DNA of 17,214 bases from Candidatus Omnitrophota bacterium (GTDB lineage Bacteria > Omnitrophota > Gorgyraeia > Tantalellales > Tantalellaceae), in assembly GCA_030617085.1 (NCBI GenBank), contig JAUWWB010000007.1:1-17214 (forward strand), in the 5' to 3' direction. The notes below the pieces were generated by a model. The model made no database searches and had not been told where the DNA came from. It saw only the letters and a program-made list of their open reading frames with translations. The position numbers were made by a program, and so were the translations under genes. Below, piece after piece: positions 6,786 to 14,193 of this stretch. Each line of letters starts with the position of its first letter. Within the stretch, counting starts at the first letter, position 1.

Positions 6786-7148
6786 GTCGTTTCGTTTTAA
6801 TGCCGCGGCAAGCCTGTTTAACATTCTCATTATTTCTCGCAATAAATTCTCTGCTTTTTCAAAAAAAACAGCCTTTCCAAAAGGAAGCCTCTTTACTATT
6901 TCTAGTTGTGTTTCTAACTCTGCTCCTGAACCGAAGGCATTGAGAATGTATCGCCGATATTCTTTTCGCGTCCCTTTGGCGTTACCCTCTGCAATGTTGG
7001 ACGGGATGGAAACCGCAGCCCTTCGTATTTGTGCTGTTAATCCATATCCCTCGGTCGAAGGTAATGTATCTGTTGCTCTATACAACTCCACTACTAAGTC
7101 CATGGATTTCTGCCACACCCTTAAATCTTTGTAAGACTTTGCCCCCAT
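6762..7148 (-). CDS. Four-helix-bundle protein (S23 / 23S rRNA intervening-sequence type)
   Basis: A 128-residue protein with both family hallmarks: DLRVWQKSMDL near the N-terminus and RRAAVSIPSNIAEG in the middle, followed by a Tyr/Arg-rich helix (EYRRYILNAFGS). Members form small four-helix bundles and were first noticed in intervening sequences of 23S rRNA genes; their molecular role is unknown. I use the ATG at 7146-7148, preceded at 11 nt by a GGGGGAG sequence. A TTG three codons upstream is possible but too close to that sequence. The C-terminal QSPIPSP and the stop come from a heptamer array, and a second inverted array lies just upstream, so the gene is bracketed by repeats. It separates vorC from gltX and looks like an insertion into that junction. 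Confidence 0.88.
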   Translation of the reverse strand: MGAKSYKDLRVWQKSMDLVVELYRATDTLPSTEGYGLTAQIRRAAVSIPSNIAEGNAKGTRKEYRRYILNAFGSGAELETQLEIVKRLPFGKAVFFEKAENLLREIMRMLNRLAAALKRNDQSPIPSP

Positions 7149-7163
7149 GACCAGCAATGCTCC

Positions 7164-7216
7164 CCCCAGTTCCTAGTCCCCAGTCCCTATTCCCCAGTCC
7201 CTAGTCCCCAGTCCCT
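7164..7216. repeat. Heptamer array A-right (CCCCAGT / CCCTAGT type)
   Basis: Seven 7-bp units plus a partial unit, largely alternating CCCCAGT with CCCTAGT-like units (14-bp higher-order period). CCCCAGT equals, from memory, the consensus CCCCA(A/G)T of a heptanucleotide STRR repeat of heterocystous cyanobacteria. The vorC TAG stop (7173-7175) lies inside, and the last 13 residues of VorC are encoded by the array. Confidence 0.88.
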
Positions 7217-7766
7217 CTTGATCCTTCCCAGCGATCTCCATCCCCTTCTCCACCGCCCTGACGTTCACCGGTATCAGATCCTCACGGCCCGCGGCTATTT
7301 TTTTCATCGCGTGGATCAGGTCTTCCTTGCTGACAATTTCTTTTTTCGCGGCGAAGATGCCGGCCGCTATCATGTTGGCGACGCGGACGTTTCCCAGCTT
7401 GATGGCCTCTTCGGTCAGCGGGGCCTCGGAGACGTAAATATCATCCCGCGCGGCTTTACGTCTTACTATTGACGTGTTCAATATGAGCAGCCCGCCCGGC
7501 ACCACGGCGTTTTCAAACTTTTCAAGCGACGGTCCGTTCATTATGATGGCCGTATCCGCGAGCGTAACTATGGGGCCGGCGACCGGCTGCGAACTTATCC
7601 GGACCATGGTATGCGCCGTCCCGCCGCGCACTTCCGCGCCGTATGACGGAAACCCTGTGACGTGCAAGCCCCGCGCCATGGCCGCGGTGACAAGCACCTT
7701 CCCCAGCGTCATGATCCCCTGCCCCCCAAACCCGGCACATATGATCGCTTCGTTTACATGTTTCAT
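7173..7766 (-). CDS. vorC: 2-oxoacid:ferredoxin oxidoreductase, gamma subunit
   Basis: A 197-residue gamma-domain subunit of the CoA-dependent 2-oxoacid:ferredoxin oxidoreductases. The glycine-rich GFGGQG (12-17) and SYGAEVRGG (41-49) are diagnostic, followed by the conserved asparagine-rich core (VRVANMIAAG). It acts with the alpha, beta and ferredoxin subunits encoded just upstream to convert a 2-oxoacid plus CoA to acyl-CoA, CO2 and reduced ferredoxin. Start at the ATG 7764-7766, where homology begins; the Shine-Dalgarno sequence is weak. The final 13 residues, GLGTRDWGIGTGD, and the stop are read from a heptamer array. The native end is probably near GKDQE, so the tail is likely a neutral extension. 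The vor symbol rests on the alpha subunit. Confidence 0.92.
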   Translation of the reverse strand: MKHVNEAIICAGFGGQGIMTLGKVLVTAAMARGLHVTGFPSYGAEVRGGTAHTMVRISSQPVAGPIVTLADTAIIMNGPSLEKFENAVVPGGLLILNTSIVRRKAARDDIYVSEAPLTEEAIKLGNVRVANMIAAGIFAAKKEIVSKEDLIHAMKKIAAGREDLIPVNVRAVEKGMEIAGKDQEGLGTRDWGIGTGD

Positions 7767-7807
7767 CTTAACACTTCTTTTGTTACCGGTTCGCGGCCAG
7801 AGGCAAA

Positions 7808-7829
7808 GGGCAGGCACAGGGGCCTGCCC
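7808..7829. repeat. GC-rich palindrome in the vorA-vorC spacer
   Basis: GGGCAGGC (7808-7815) pairs with GCCTGCCC (7822-7829) across a 6-nt loop. On the minus strand only TTTGCC follows, so it is a weak terminator candidate. It looks more like a dispersed palindromic element or a polarity/stability hairpin between subunit genes. Confidence 0.55.
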
Positions 7830-7842
7830 CTACATTTTTCCA

Positions 7843-7870
7843 CGAACTCCGAACTACGAACTACGAACTT
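7843..7870. repeat. Heptamer array B1 (CGAACTA type)
   Basis: Four 7-bp units, CGAACTC, CGAACTA, CGAACTA and CGAACTT, on the plus strand. The TAG stop of the beta-subunit gene (7861-7863) is the last three bases of the third unit, so the final residues of that protein come from the array. Confidence 0.82.
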
Positions 7871-8610
7871 ACCAACCCCACGTCCTTCACAACCCCCAGC
7901 GGATACTCCTTGACGACTTCCTTCTCTATGCGTTCCATCGACTTTACCGGGCTCAGTCCCCAGTATGTCGGGCAGGGGGAGACGATCTCTACCATTGAAA
8001 ATCCCTTTTTATCAAGCTGCGTCTGAAAAGACTTCTTTATCGCCCTTTTCGCGTTCAATATCTCTTTCGGGGAATGGACCGAAGTCCTCTCCAGATATAC
8101 CACCCCCGGCAGGACGGCCATCATCTCAAGGACCTTGAGCGGGAAGCCCTCTTTCTCGGCCCGGCGGGTAAAGAGTGACGTCGCCGTTGTCTGGCCGAGA
8201 AGCGTGGTCGGGGCCATCTGGCCTCCGGTCATGCCGTAGACGCCGTTATTGACAAAGATGACGGAGAGGTTCTCCCCCCTGCTGCCGGTGTGAATGATCT
8301 CGGCCGTCCCGATAGCGGCCAGGTCCCCGTCGCCCTGATAGGTGAAGACCAGCTTGTCGGGGTGGACCCTTTTCACCGCCGTCGCCACCGCCGGGGTCCG
8401 CCCGTGGGCTGCTTCCATCGTATCAAAATCCCAGTAATCATAGGCCAGAACCGCACACCCCACCGGAGCTATGGCAATAGTATCCTCACGCACGCCCAGT
8501 TCATCTATGACTTCGCACACCAGCCGGTGAATAAGCCCGTGCCCGCACCCAGGACAATAGTGCGTCGCGACATCTTTCATTGATCTCGGCTTAGCAAACT
8601 TCTTCGCCAT
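7861..8610 (-). CDS. vorA: 2-oxoacid:ferredoxin oxidoreductase, beta (thiamine diphosphate) subunit
   Basis: A 249-residue catalytic subunit. YCPGCGHG (19-25) is typical of the beta chain. The thiamine-diphosphate/Mg motif is GDGD at 93-96, ending at NN 121-122, followed by GVYGMTGGQMAPTT. It carries out decarboxylation of the 2-oxoacid with the alpha subunit. Start ATG 8608-8610 is chosen because AGGGG lies 5 nt upstream; a GTG two codons earlier would overlap that site. The Shine-Dalgarno sequence partly overlaps heptamer array C1. The gene ends inside array B1. The substrate could be branched-chain 2-oxoacids or 2-oxoglutarate; sequence alone does not settle it. Confidence 0.94.
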   Translation of the reverse strand: MAKKFAKPRSMKDVATHYCPGCGHGLIHRLVCEVIDELGVREDTIAIAPVGCAVLAYDYWDFDTMEAAHGRTPAVATAVKRVHPDKLVFTYQGDGDLAAIGTAEIIHTGSRGENLSVIFVNNGVYGMTGGQMAPTTLLGQTTATSLFTRRAEKEGFPLKVLEMMAVLPGVVYLERTSVHSPKEILNAKRAIKKSFQTQLDKKGFSMVEIVSPCPTYWGLSPVKSMERIEKEVVKEYPLGVVKDVGLVSS

Positions 8611-8615
8611 TTCCA

Positions 8616-8620
8616 CCCCT
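8616..8620 (-). promoter_or_regulatory. Ribosome binding site partly built from a repeat (vorA)
   Basis: AGGGG on the minus strand, 5 nt before the vorA ATG. Its first three bases (8618-8620) are the end of heptamer array C1, so the repeat contributes to translation initiation. Confidence 0.6.
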
Positions 8621-8652
8621 ATAACCTATAACCTAACACCTAAAACCTAAAC
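8618..8652. repeat. Heptamer array C1 (CCTATAA type)
   Basis: Five 7-bp units, CCTATAA twice, CCTAACA, CCTAAAA and CCTAAAC, on the plus strand. They fill the whole vorB-vorA junction. The vorB TAG stop (8647-8649) lies in the fifth unit and the vorA ribosome binding site overlaps the first. Confidence 0.85.
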
Positions 8653-9699
8653 CACCTTCTCGACCATACTGACAATCGCCTCTTTCTCCGGAATCCCGCC
8701 TCCGGTTCTCCCGTGGAAGAAGACTCTTTCATCGTCCTGGACCGCGAGGCGCACGTCTTCTACCATTTGTCCGGCGCTCATCTCTACCACAAGAAACTTA
8801 AGTCCTTTTTTCGCCAGGCGCGAGATCTCGCCGTACGGGAAAGGCCATAATGTTATCGGCCTGATGAGTCCGGCTTTCACGCCTTTTTGCGCCAGGCGGT
8901 CGACGCACGCCCGGGCGGTGCGGCTTACCGTTCCGTATGCTACCAGGATCATCTCCGCGTCTTCGGTCTTGTACGTTTCACATCTTGTTTCCGCTTCCAC
9001 GATGCGGCGGTATTTTTCCTGCAGTTTTTCGTTGTGTTTCTCAAGGGCGTTGTCTCCTAAAAATAAGCTCTTTACGCTCCTTGCTTCCCGGCCCTTTGCT
9101 CCGGTCATGGCCCAGGGCTTTTCAACTTCCGCGGGGGGCTTGATATCTCCATCAAACTCCAGCGGTTCCATCATCTGCCCGAGCATGCCGTCGGCGAGGA
9201 TCATCACCGGATTCCTGTATTTATCCGCCAGTTCGAACGCCTTGTAAGTAAAATCGAACATCTCCTGCACGCTGGCCGGGGCGAGAACCGGAAGGCGATA
9301 ATCGCCGTGCCCGCCGCCTTTGGTCGCCTGAAAGTAGTCGCTCTGCGCCGGTGATATGTTTCCGAGACCGGGTCCGCCGCGCATGACGTTGATGATCACA
9401 GCGGGCAGTTCGCATCCGGCCATGTATGAGATGCCTTCCTGCTTGAGGCTTATCCCGGGGCTCGAGGAGCTCGTCATCGCGCGGGCGCCGGCGGCTGAAG
9501 CGCCGTGGACCATGCTGATGGCGGCGAGTTCGCTCTCCGCCTGGATAAAAACGCCGTTTTCCTCCTCCATCCTGCGGGACATGTAAGCGGTAAGCTCGTT
9601 CTGCGGGGTGATCGGATAACCGGCGTAAAACCGGCACCCCGCCCTTACCGCACCCTCCCCGCACGCCTCGTTTCCTGTGGATAAATATTTCGTTTTCAT
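8647..9699 (-). CDS. vorB: 2-oxoacid:ferredoxin oxidoreductase, alpha subunit (VorB-like)
   Basis: A 350-residue alpha subunit. It opens with GNEACGEGAVRAGC and the substrate/CoA-side motif YPITP (28-32). A pyrimidine-binding domain follows, with SSSSPGISLKQEG and the RGGPGLGN stretch. The C-terminal transketolase-like domain starts near 245 and ends in GGGIPEKEAI. The overall pattern resembles proteins annotated as 3-methyl-2-oxobutanoate dehydrogenase subunit VorB, but 2-oxoglutarate or other 2-oxoacid specificity is possible. The ATG at 9697-9699 has only a weak Shine-Dalgarno sequence. Gene order ferredoxin-alpha-beta-gamma is the classic four-subunit operon of anaerobes. The stop lies in heptamer array C1. 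Confidence 0.93.
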   Translation of the reverse strand: MKTKYLSTGNEACGEGAVRAGCRFYAGYPITPQNELTAYMSRRMEEENGVFIQAESELAAISMVHGASAAGARAMTSSSSPGISLKQEGISYMAGCELPAVIINVMRGGPGLGNISPAQSDYFQATKGGGHGDYRLPVLAPASVQEMFDFTYKAFELADKYRNPVMILADGMLGQMMEPLEFDGDIKPPAEVEKPWAMTGAKGREARSVKSLFLGDNALEKHNEKLQEKYRRIVEAETRCETYKTEDAEMILVAYGTVSRTARACVDRLAQKGVKAGLIRPITLWPFPYGEISRLAKKGLKFLVVEMSAGQMVEDVRLAVQDDERVFFHGRTGGGIPEKEAIVSMVEKVV

Positions 9700-9710
9700 T
9701 GTCTACTCGC

Positions 9711-9730
9711 GCGGGACAGGAATGTCCCGC
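9711..9730. repeat. Perfect 8-bp palindrome in the vorD-vorB spacer
   Basis: GCGGGACA (9711-9718) pairs with TGTCCCGC (9723-9730) around GGAA. No T-run follows. It sits 11 nt upstream of the vorB start codon, so it could influence vorB translation or mRNA stability. It may be a dispersed element. Confidence 0.6.
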
Positions 9731-9755
9731 CTATTCAAGGGAAGCAAAATCACTC

Positions 9756-9783
9756 CGAACTCCGAGCTCCGAACTCCGAACTA
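9756..9783. repeat. Heptamer array B2 (CGAACTC type)
   Basis: Four 7-bp units, CGAACTC, CGAGCTC, CGAACTC and CGAACTA, on the plus strand. The TAG stop of the ferredoxin-subunit gene (9781-9783) is the last three bases of the fourth unit. Same family and orientation as array B1. Confidence 0.82.
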
Positions 9784-10011
9784 CCCCTCCCCCTCACCCT
9801 CGTCGATCTCAATGGCACAATCCGGGCACATCAGGGCGCAGAGGCCGCAGCCGGTGCATTTTTCGGGGTGTTTCAGGATGACGGGCTGCACTCCGCGCTC
9901 GTTGACTTCGCTTGAGACTTCAAGGGCTTTCACCGGACATACGCCGACGCAAAGGACGCATCCTTTGCACCTTTCGCTGTCTATCCTCATCTTTACCGTT
10001 TTTTTCGCCAT
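9781..10011 (-). CDS. vorD: 2-oxoacid:ferredoxin oxidoreductase, delta (2[4Fe-4S] ferredoxin) subunit
   Basis: A 76-residue bacterial-type ferredoxin with two complete CxxCxxCxxxCP motifs: C15, C18, C21, C25 and C52, C55, C58, C62. It would carry electrons from the catalytic alpha/beta subunits to free ferredoxin. ATG at 10009-10011 with AGAGG a few bases upstream; that site overlaps the dxs stop codon, and only 7 nt separate the genes, so vorD is translated in the dxs transcript. The acidic C-terminus EGEGEG ends exactly at heptamer array B2, which supplies the stop codon. Confidence 0.94.
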   Translation of the reverse strand: MAKKTVKMRIDSERCKGCVLCVGVCPVKALEVSSEVNERGVQPVILKHPEKCTGCGLCALMCPDCAIEIDEGEGEG

Positions 10012-10018
10012 GTTCCCT

Positions 10019-11893
10019 CTAAAGCTCCGCCTCTATCGTCGCGGCAACCTCGTCGGGCGTGAGGTGATATTTCCTCAGGAGTTCCTCACGCGCGCCGTGC
10101 TCGATAAATTCATCGGGCAGGGCGAGGCGCCTGACCTTGACGTGGTGAATATTTTCCCTCTCAAAAAACTCCAGCACGGCGCTGCCGAACCCTCCGTCGG
10201 CGACGCCTTCTTCCATGGTGAAGATCTTTTTCCCGCTGCGGGCGATTTCTTCCAGCATCGACTTATCCAGCGGACTGATAAACCTGGCATTCACCACCGT
10301 CGCCTCTATACCCTTTTTGGAAAGCACGTCGCCCGAGGCCAGCGCCGTGTTTACCATGCTCCCCACTGCCAGGATGGTGAGGTCTTTTCCTTCTCTGAGC
10401 AGTTCGGATCTTCCGATCTCAAGAGGAGCGCAGGAAGATGCGCTGACGATCCGTTTGGCGCTCGCTCTGGGATATCTTATCGCGACCGGCTTGCCCCATT
10501 CCACCGCTTTTTCCAGCATCAGCTTCAGCTCCGCCCCGTCTTTCGGGGCCATCACTATAAAGCCCGGCAGGCTTCTCGTATAAGAGATGTCAAAAACGCC
10601 GTGATGCGTCGGGCCGTCCTTCCCGGCCAGCCCGGCCCTGTCGATGCACAGGATCACCGGAAGCCGCTGGAGGGCGACGTCATGTATGAGCTGGTCGTAA
10701 GAGCGCTGCAGAAACGTCGAGTATATCGCCACTACCGGGATCATGCCGCCCCTGGCGAGGCCCGCGGCGAAAGTCACCGCGTGAGGTTCGGTGATCCCGA
10801 CGTCAAAAAAGCGGTCCGGGAACTTCTTCGCGAAGCCTTGAAGTCCGGTTCCGTCCGGCATGGCGGCCGTGATCGCGACCACCCGGGGTTCTTTGCAGCC
10901 CAGCTCTATTATCTTCTCCGAAAAATGCCGTGTAAAAGATCTTTCATCGCCCTCATCCGCGTCATCGATCCTGCCGGTGGTTACGTCAAAAGAGGTCACG
11001 CCGTGAAAGCGCGCGGGGTCTTCCTCGGCGAACCTGTATCCCTTGCCTTTTTTGGTGATAGCGTGGATGAATACCGGCTCTTTCAAGAGCAGGATCTTCC
11101 GGAACATCGAGATCATCTGACCAAGATCGTGCCCGTCGATCGGGCCGAAATACCGAAACCCCAGCTCCTCGAACAATATGCCGGGCACCAGCAGGTTTTT
11201 CAGCCCTTCCTGGAACTTCTTGACCGCCTTATAAGCCCCCGGGCCGAGCTTCGGTATGGCTTTTATTATCTTCTCCGCTTCCGCCCTGACCTTGTTGTAA
11301 AGGGGGTTGGCAATGAGGGTATTAAGGTATTTGCTCATCGCCCCTACGGGTTTGGAGATGAATTGTTCGTTGTCATTTAAGACGATCACCAGGTTCGACC
11401 GCATGTGCCCCGCGTGGTTCATCCCCTCGAAAGCCAACCCCGTGGCAAGCGAGGCGTCGCCGATAACGGCAACCACTTTATGGTCCTCTTTCTTCAGGTC
11501 CCTGGCGGATGCCAGGCCGAGTGCGGAAGATACGCTGGTGGCTGAGTGCCCGCAGGTGAAAGGGTCGTGTTCGCTCTCTTCCGCGCGGGGAAACCCGCTC
11601 AGTCCTCCCATCTCCCTCAGGGTGTCAAAGTTCCCGGCCCTGCCGGTGAGCAGCTTATGCGCGTAGCTCTGGTGGCCGACATCCCAGACGATCTTGTCTT
11701 TCGGGCTTTCCAGGCAATAATGCATCGCGATCGCCAGCTCAACGGTACCCAGGCTCGCCGCGATATGCCCGCCCTTTTTCGACGTCACGTCGATGATCCT
11801 CTCCCTGATCTCGCCCGCAAGCTGCTTAAGCTGCTTCATGTCGAGCTTTTTTATGTCCGCCGGAGAAGCTATGTCTTTCAAGATACCGCTCAT
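10019..11893 (-). CDS. dxs: 1-deoxy-D-xylulose-5-phosphate synthase
   Basis: A 624-residue thiamine-diphosphate enzyme that condenses pyruvate and glyceraldehyde 3-phosphate, the first step of the MEP isoprenoid pathway. DVGHQSYAHK and CGHSATS are in the N-terminal domain. The cofactor motif runs from GDASL to LNDNEQ, and YFGPIDGHD follows. The pyrimidine-binding domain has GITEPHAVTFAAG, containing the catalytic Glu, then DRAGLAGKDGPTHHG. Length is normal (about 620). Two signatures deviate slightly: GDA for the usual GDG, and EPH for the usual EQH. The ATG at 11891-11893 has AAGGA about 9 nt upstream. It lies 12 nt after xseB and 7 nt before vorD. The ispA gene often found beside dxs is absent. 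Confidence 0.97.
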   Translation of the reverse strand: MSGILKDIASPADIKKLDMKQLKQLAGEIRERIIDVTSKKGGHIAASLGTVELAIAMHYCLESPKDKIVWDVGHQSYAHKLLTGRAGNFDTLREMGGLSGFPRAEESEHDPFTCGHSATSVSSALGLASARDLKKEDHKVVAVIGDASLATGLAFEGMNHAGHMRSNLVIVLNDNEQFISKPVGAMSKYLNTLIANPLYNKVRAEAEKIIKAIPKLGPGAYKAVKKFQEGLKNLLVPGILFEELGFRYFGPIDGHDLGQMISMFRKILLLKEPVFIHAITKKGKGYRFAEEDPARFHGVTSFDVTTGRIDDADEGDERSFTRHFSEKIIELGCKEPRVVAITAAMPDGTGLQGFAKKFPDRFFDVGITEPHAVTFAAGLARGGMIPVVAIYSTFLQRSYDQLIHDVALQRLPVILCIDRAGLAGKDGPTHHGVFDISYTRSLPGFIVMAPKDGAELKLMLEKAVEWGKPVAIRYPRASAKRIVSASSCAPLEIGRSELLREGKDLTILAVGSMVNTALASGDVLSKKGIEATVVNARFISPLDKSMLEEIARSGKKIFTMEEGVADGGFGSAVLEFFERENIHHVKVRRLALPDEFIEHGAREELLRKYHLTPDEVAATIEAEL

Positions 11894-11905
11894 ATTCTTT
11901 GTTCC

Positions 11906-12136
11906 TTAATCCCCTTCTTGCTCAAACTGCTCCTTCTCAAACAAGCCCTCGTCTTTCTTCATAAGCGTCTCTATCTTCGCCTTCGCCTTATCCAGTTTCT
12001 GCTGGCACGCGCGGGCGAGCTTTATGCCTTCTTCGTATTGCTTGAGCGAATCGTCCAGGGAAAGGTCTCCCTCCTCAAGCGCCGCTACGATCTTCTCGAG
12101 CTTTTCCAGCGCTTTTTCGAACGGAATATCCTTCAT
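11906..12136 (-). CDS. xseB: Exodeoxyribonuclease VII small subunit
   Basis: A 76-residue, highly charged helical protein of the usual XseB size. It has the characteristic N-terminal FEKALEKLEKIV..LE.GDLSLDDSL pattern and a coiled C-terminal half. It joins XseA to form exonuclease VII, which degrades single-stranded DNA from both ends to short oligonucleotides. A strong AGGAGG-type Shine-Dalgarno sequence (about 12140-12147) lies just before the ATG at 12134-12136. It is 14 nt downstream of xseA and 12 nt upstream of dxs, the common xseA-xseB-dxs order of many bacteria. Confidence 0.95.
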   Translation of the reverse strand: MKDIPFEKALEKLEKIVAALEEGDLSLDDSLKQYEEGIKLARACQQKLDKAKAKIETLMKKDEGLFEKEQFEQEGD

Positions 12137-12150
12137 CGTCTCCTCCTCGG

Positions 12151-13386
12151 CTATTGCTCCACCTTTTCTACCATGCTCGTGACGCTGCCGCTGGCGAATC
12201 TTGTCTGTATGCGATCTGCCTTTTTTAGAACGGCGGCGTTCTTGATAACCTTCCCCGCTTTAAAAGTAATACTGTACCCGCGGTCCAGAACGGCCAGGGG
12301 GCTTAAGGCGCGCAGCCTCCCGGAGGCGGCCCGCAGCTCCCTTTGCCTCAGTTCCACCGAATGGGTCATGGCGGACGCGACCGTCTTGAGCATGTCGTCC
12401 ACCTGCTGCCTCATCTGCAGGAACACGTTCATCGGTGACCGGAGAACATACTTGCCCCGGATGTGGTCGAGCTCTCTCTCCAGCAAAGATACCTTCTTCT
12501 TCGCCGCGGCGCGCAGCCTGTTGCGGCATTCTTCCACGCGAAACGCAAGGTCCCTTTTAAGCGGGATGACCAGTTCCGCGGCCGCCGAAGGTGTAGGAGC
12601 GCGAAAATCCGCCACGAAATCGGAAATGGTATAATCTATCTCATGGCCCACGGCGCTTATTACCGGGATCTCCGAAGCGTATATCGCGCGCGCCACCATC
12701 TCTTCGTTGAACGGCCACAGGTCTTCCAGGCTGCCCCCGCCACGCCCGACGATCATTACATCTACGGGGTGCCCTTCCTCTCCGCCTTCGACAAGATGGC
12801 GGTTAAGTTCGTTAAGCTCCTCGATAGCCCGGACGATATCGTGTTTCGCCTCGTCGCCCTGTACCCTGACAGGGCGTATCAGGATCTCGACGTTGGAGAA
12901 ACGGCGTCGGACGACATTCAGGATATCTCTTATGGCCGCGCCCGTGGGCGAAGTCACGACGCCGACGCACATCGGCAGGAACGGCAGCGGCTTTTTGCGC
13001 GCCTCGTCAAACAGCCCTTCGGCGTAAAGCTTTTTCTTCAGCTGCTCGAACGCCAGCTGCAGCGCGCCCATCCCGCGGGGCTCGATCCTGTCAACGTACA
13101 GCTGGTACTGCCCGCGCTTGTTGTAAACACTGATCCGCCCCCGGCATAGAACGCGCATCCCGTTCTCGACGTCAAAGCCGAGACGGGAACCGTTGCCCCT
13201 GAACAGCACGCAGTTCAGAAGGCTGTTCTCGTCTTTAAGGCTGAAGTACGTGTGTCCCGCGGCCGAAACCGTAAAATTGGAGACCTCCCCCTCGACCCAC
13301 ACTTCACGGAAGGCTTCCTCCAGCACGCCCCGGATCTCCCTGGTCAGCTCGCTGACGGTATAGACAAGCATCTCTTCCATTAACAT
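12151..13386 (-). CDS. xseA: Exodeoxyribonuclease VII large subunit
   Basis: A 411-residue catalytic subunit. An N-terminal OB-fold (about 8-105) with WVEGEVSNF is followed by the nuclease core: GVVTSPTGAAIRD (about 142-154), GRGGGSLEDLW (214-224) and GHEIDYTISDFVAD (247-260). A long helical stretch (about 275-370) precedes a C-terminal segment with DRGYS. Length is near the normal 400-450. The first ATG (13384-13386) is used. A second ATG two codons on and a third five codons on are equally possible, since the Shine-Dalgarno sequence is weak. It is 9 nt downstream of the ymdB-type gene. Confidence 0.96.
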   Translation of the reverse strand: MLMEEMLVYTVSELTREIRGVLEEAFREVWVEGEVSNFTVSAAGHTYFSLKDENSLLNCVLFRGNGSRLGFDVENGMRVLCRGRISVYNKRGQYQLYVDRIEPRGMGALQLAFEQLKKKLYAEGLFDEARKKPLPFLPMCVGVVTSPTGAAIRDILNVVRRRFSNVEILIRPVRVQGDEAKHDIVRAIEELNELNRHLVEGGEEGHPVDVMIVGRGGGSLEDLWPFNEEMVARAIYASEIPVISAVGHEIDYTISDFVADFRAPTPSAAAELVIPLKRDLAFRVEECRNRLRAAAKKKVSLLERELDHIRGKYVLRSPMNVFLQMRQQVDDMLKTVASAMTHSVELRQRELRAASGRLRALSPLAVLDRGYSITFKAGKVIKNAAVLKKADRIQTRFASGSVTSMVEKVEQ

Positions 13387-13395
13387 GCCGCTTTC

Positions 13396-14181
13396 TTAAT
13401 GATCCGCCTTTTGCTGGACCCTTTTGATGGCGCGCGCCTTCCCTGTCTTGTCGTCTACGTCTATGATAACGCCGTGCATTTCCACGCCTTTGGTGGCCAT
13501 CTCAAAACGGGTAGGCAGATGCGTCAGGAACCTCGTCAGGATCAGTTCTTTTTTCCGGCCTATCACCGAATCATACGGCCCGGTCATGCCGCAGTCAGTG
13601 ACGTACGCGGTACCCCGGGGAAGGACCTTTTCGTCCGCCGTCTGAACATGGGTATGGGTCCCGACCACGGCGCTGACCTCGCCGTCCAGGAACCATCCCA
13701 TGGCGACTTTTTCGCTGGTGGCTTCGGCATGCATGTCCACTACGATAATGGGCACCTCGCGCCTGATCCTTTCCAGCTCCCGGCGAACACCCCTGAAGGG
13801 GCAGTCCACCGCGTCCATGAATACCCGCCCCACCAGGTTGATAACGCCTATCCGGCCGGCGCCTTCTATCTCCACAACGGTTGACCCTTTTCCCGGAACG
13901 CCTTCGGGATAATTGGCGGGCCGTATTATCCTGTCGGTAGCGTCCAGAACATCGTATATCTCCTTTTTCTTCCAGATATGATCGCCGGAAGTCAGGACAT
14001 CTATCCCATCGTTCAACAGCCCTTCCGATATCCGCGGGGTAAGGCCGCTGCCGCCGGCGGCATTCTCGCCGTTGGCGATCACGACGTCGATCCCTTCTTT
14101 CGCCCTGAAGTTCCAGAGACTGTCCCCGACAATCTCCCGCCCCGGGCGGCCGACAATATCACCTAAAAATAAGATCCTCAT
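13396..14181 (-). CDS. ymdB: TIGR00282-type metallophosphoesterase (YmdB-like)
   Basis: A 261-residue dinuclear-metal phosphoesterase of the YmdB family. In Bacillus subtilis YmdB hydrolyses cyclic nucleotides, notably 2',3'-cAMP, and affects RNA decay and biofilm choice. Metal-binding motifs are in order: GDIVG (7-11), NGENAAGG (37-44), GDHIW (66-70), DMHAEATSEK (149-158) and GTHTHVQTAD (174-183). Length matches the family (about 260). ATG at 14179-14181 with GGAGAG about 7 nt upstream. It follows rny, as it does in Bacillus, consistent with a shared role in RNA turnover. The 149-nt rny-ymdB spacer is filled with repeats. Confidence 0.94.
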   Translation of the reverse strand: MRILFLGDIVGRPGREIVGDSLWNFRAKEGIDVVIANGENAAGGSGLTPRISEGLLNDGIDVLTSGDHIWKKKEIYDVLDATDRIIRPANYPEGVPGKGSTVVEIEGAGRIGVINLVGRVFMDAVDCPFRGVRRELERIRREVPIIVVDMHAEATSEKVAMGWFLDGEVSAVVGTHTHVQTADEKVLPRGTAYVTDCGMTGPYDSVIGRKKELILTRFLTHLPTRFEMATKGVEMHGVIIDVDDKTGKARAIKRVQQKADH

Positions 14182-14193
14182 GGATTACTCTCC

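Noticed and set aside
9677..11380. Plus-strand open frame of 567 codons opposite dxs
   Set aside because: It lies entirely antisense to dxs and vorD, has no family motif, and is rich in the Arg/His/Pro patterns expected from the reverse complement of GC-rich coding sequence.
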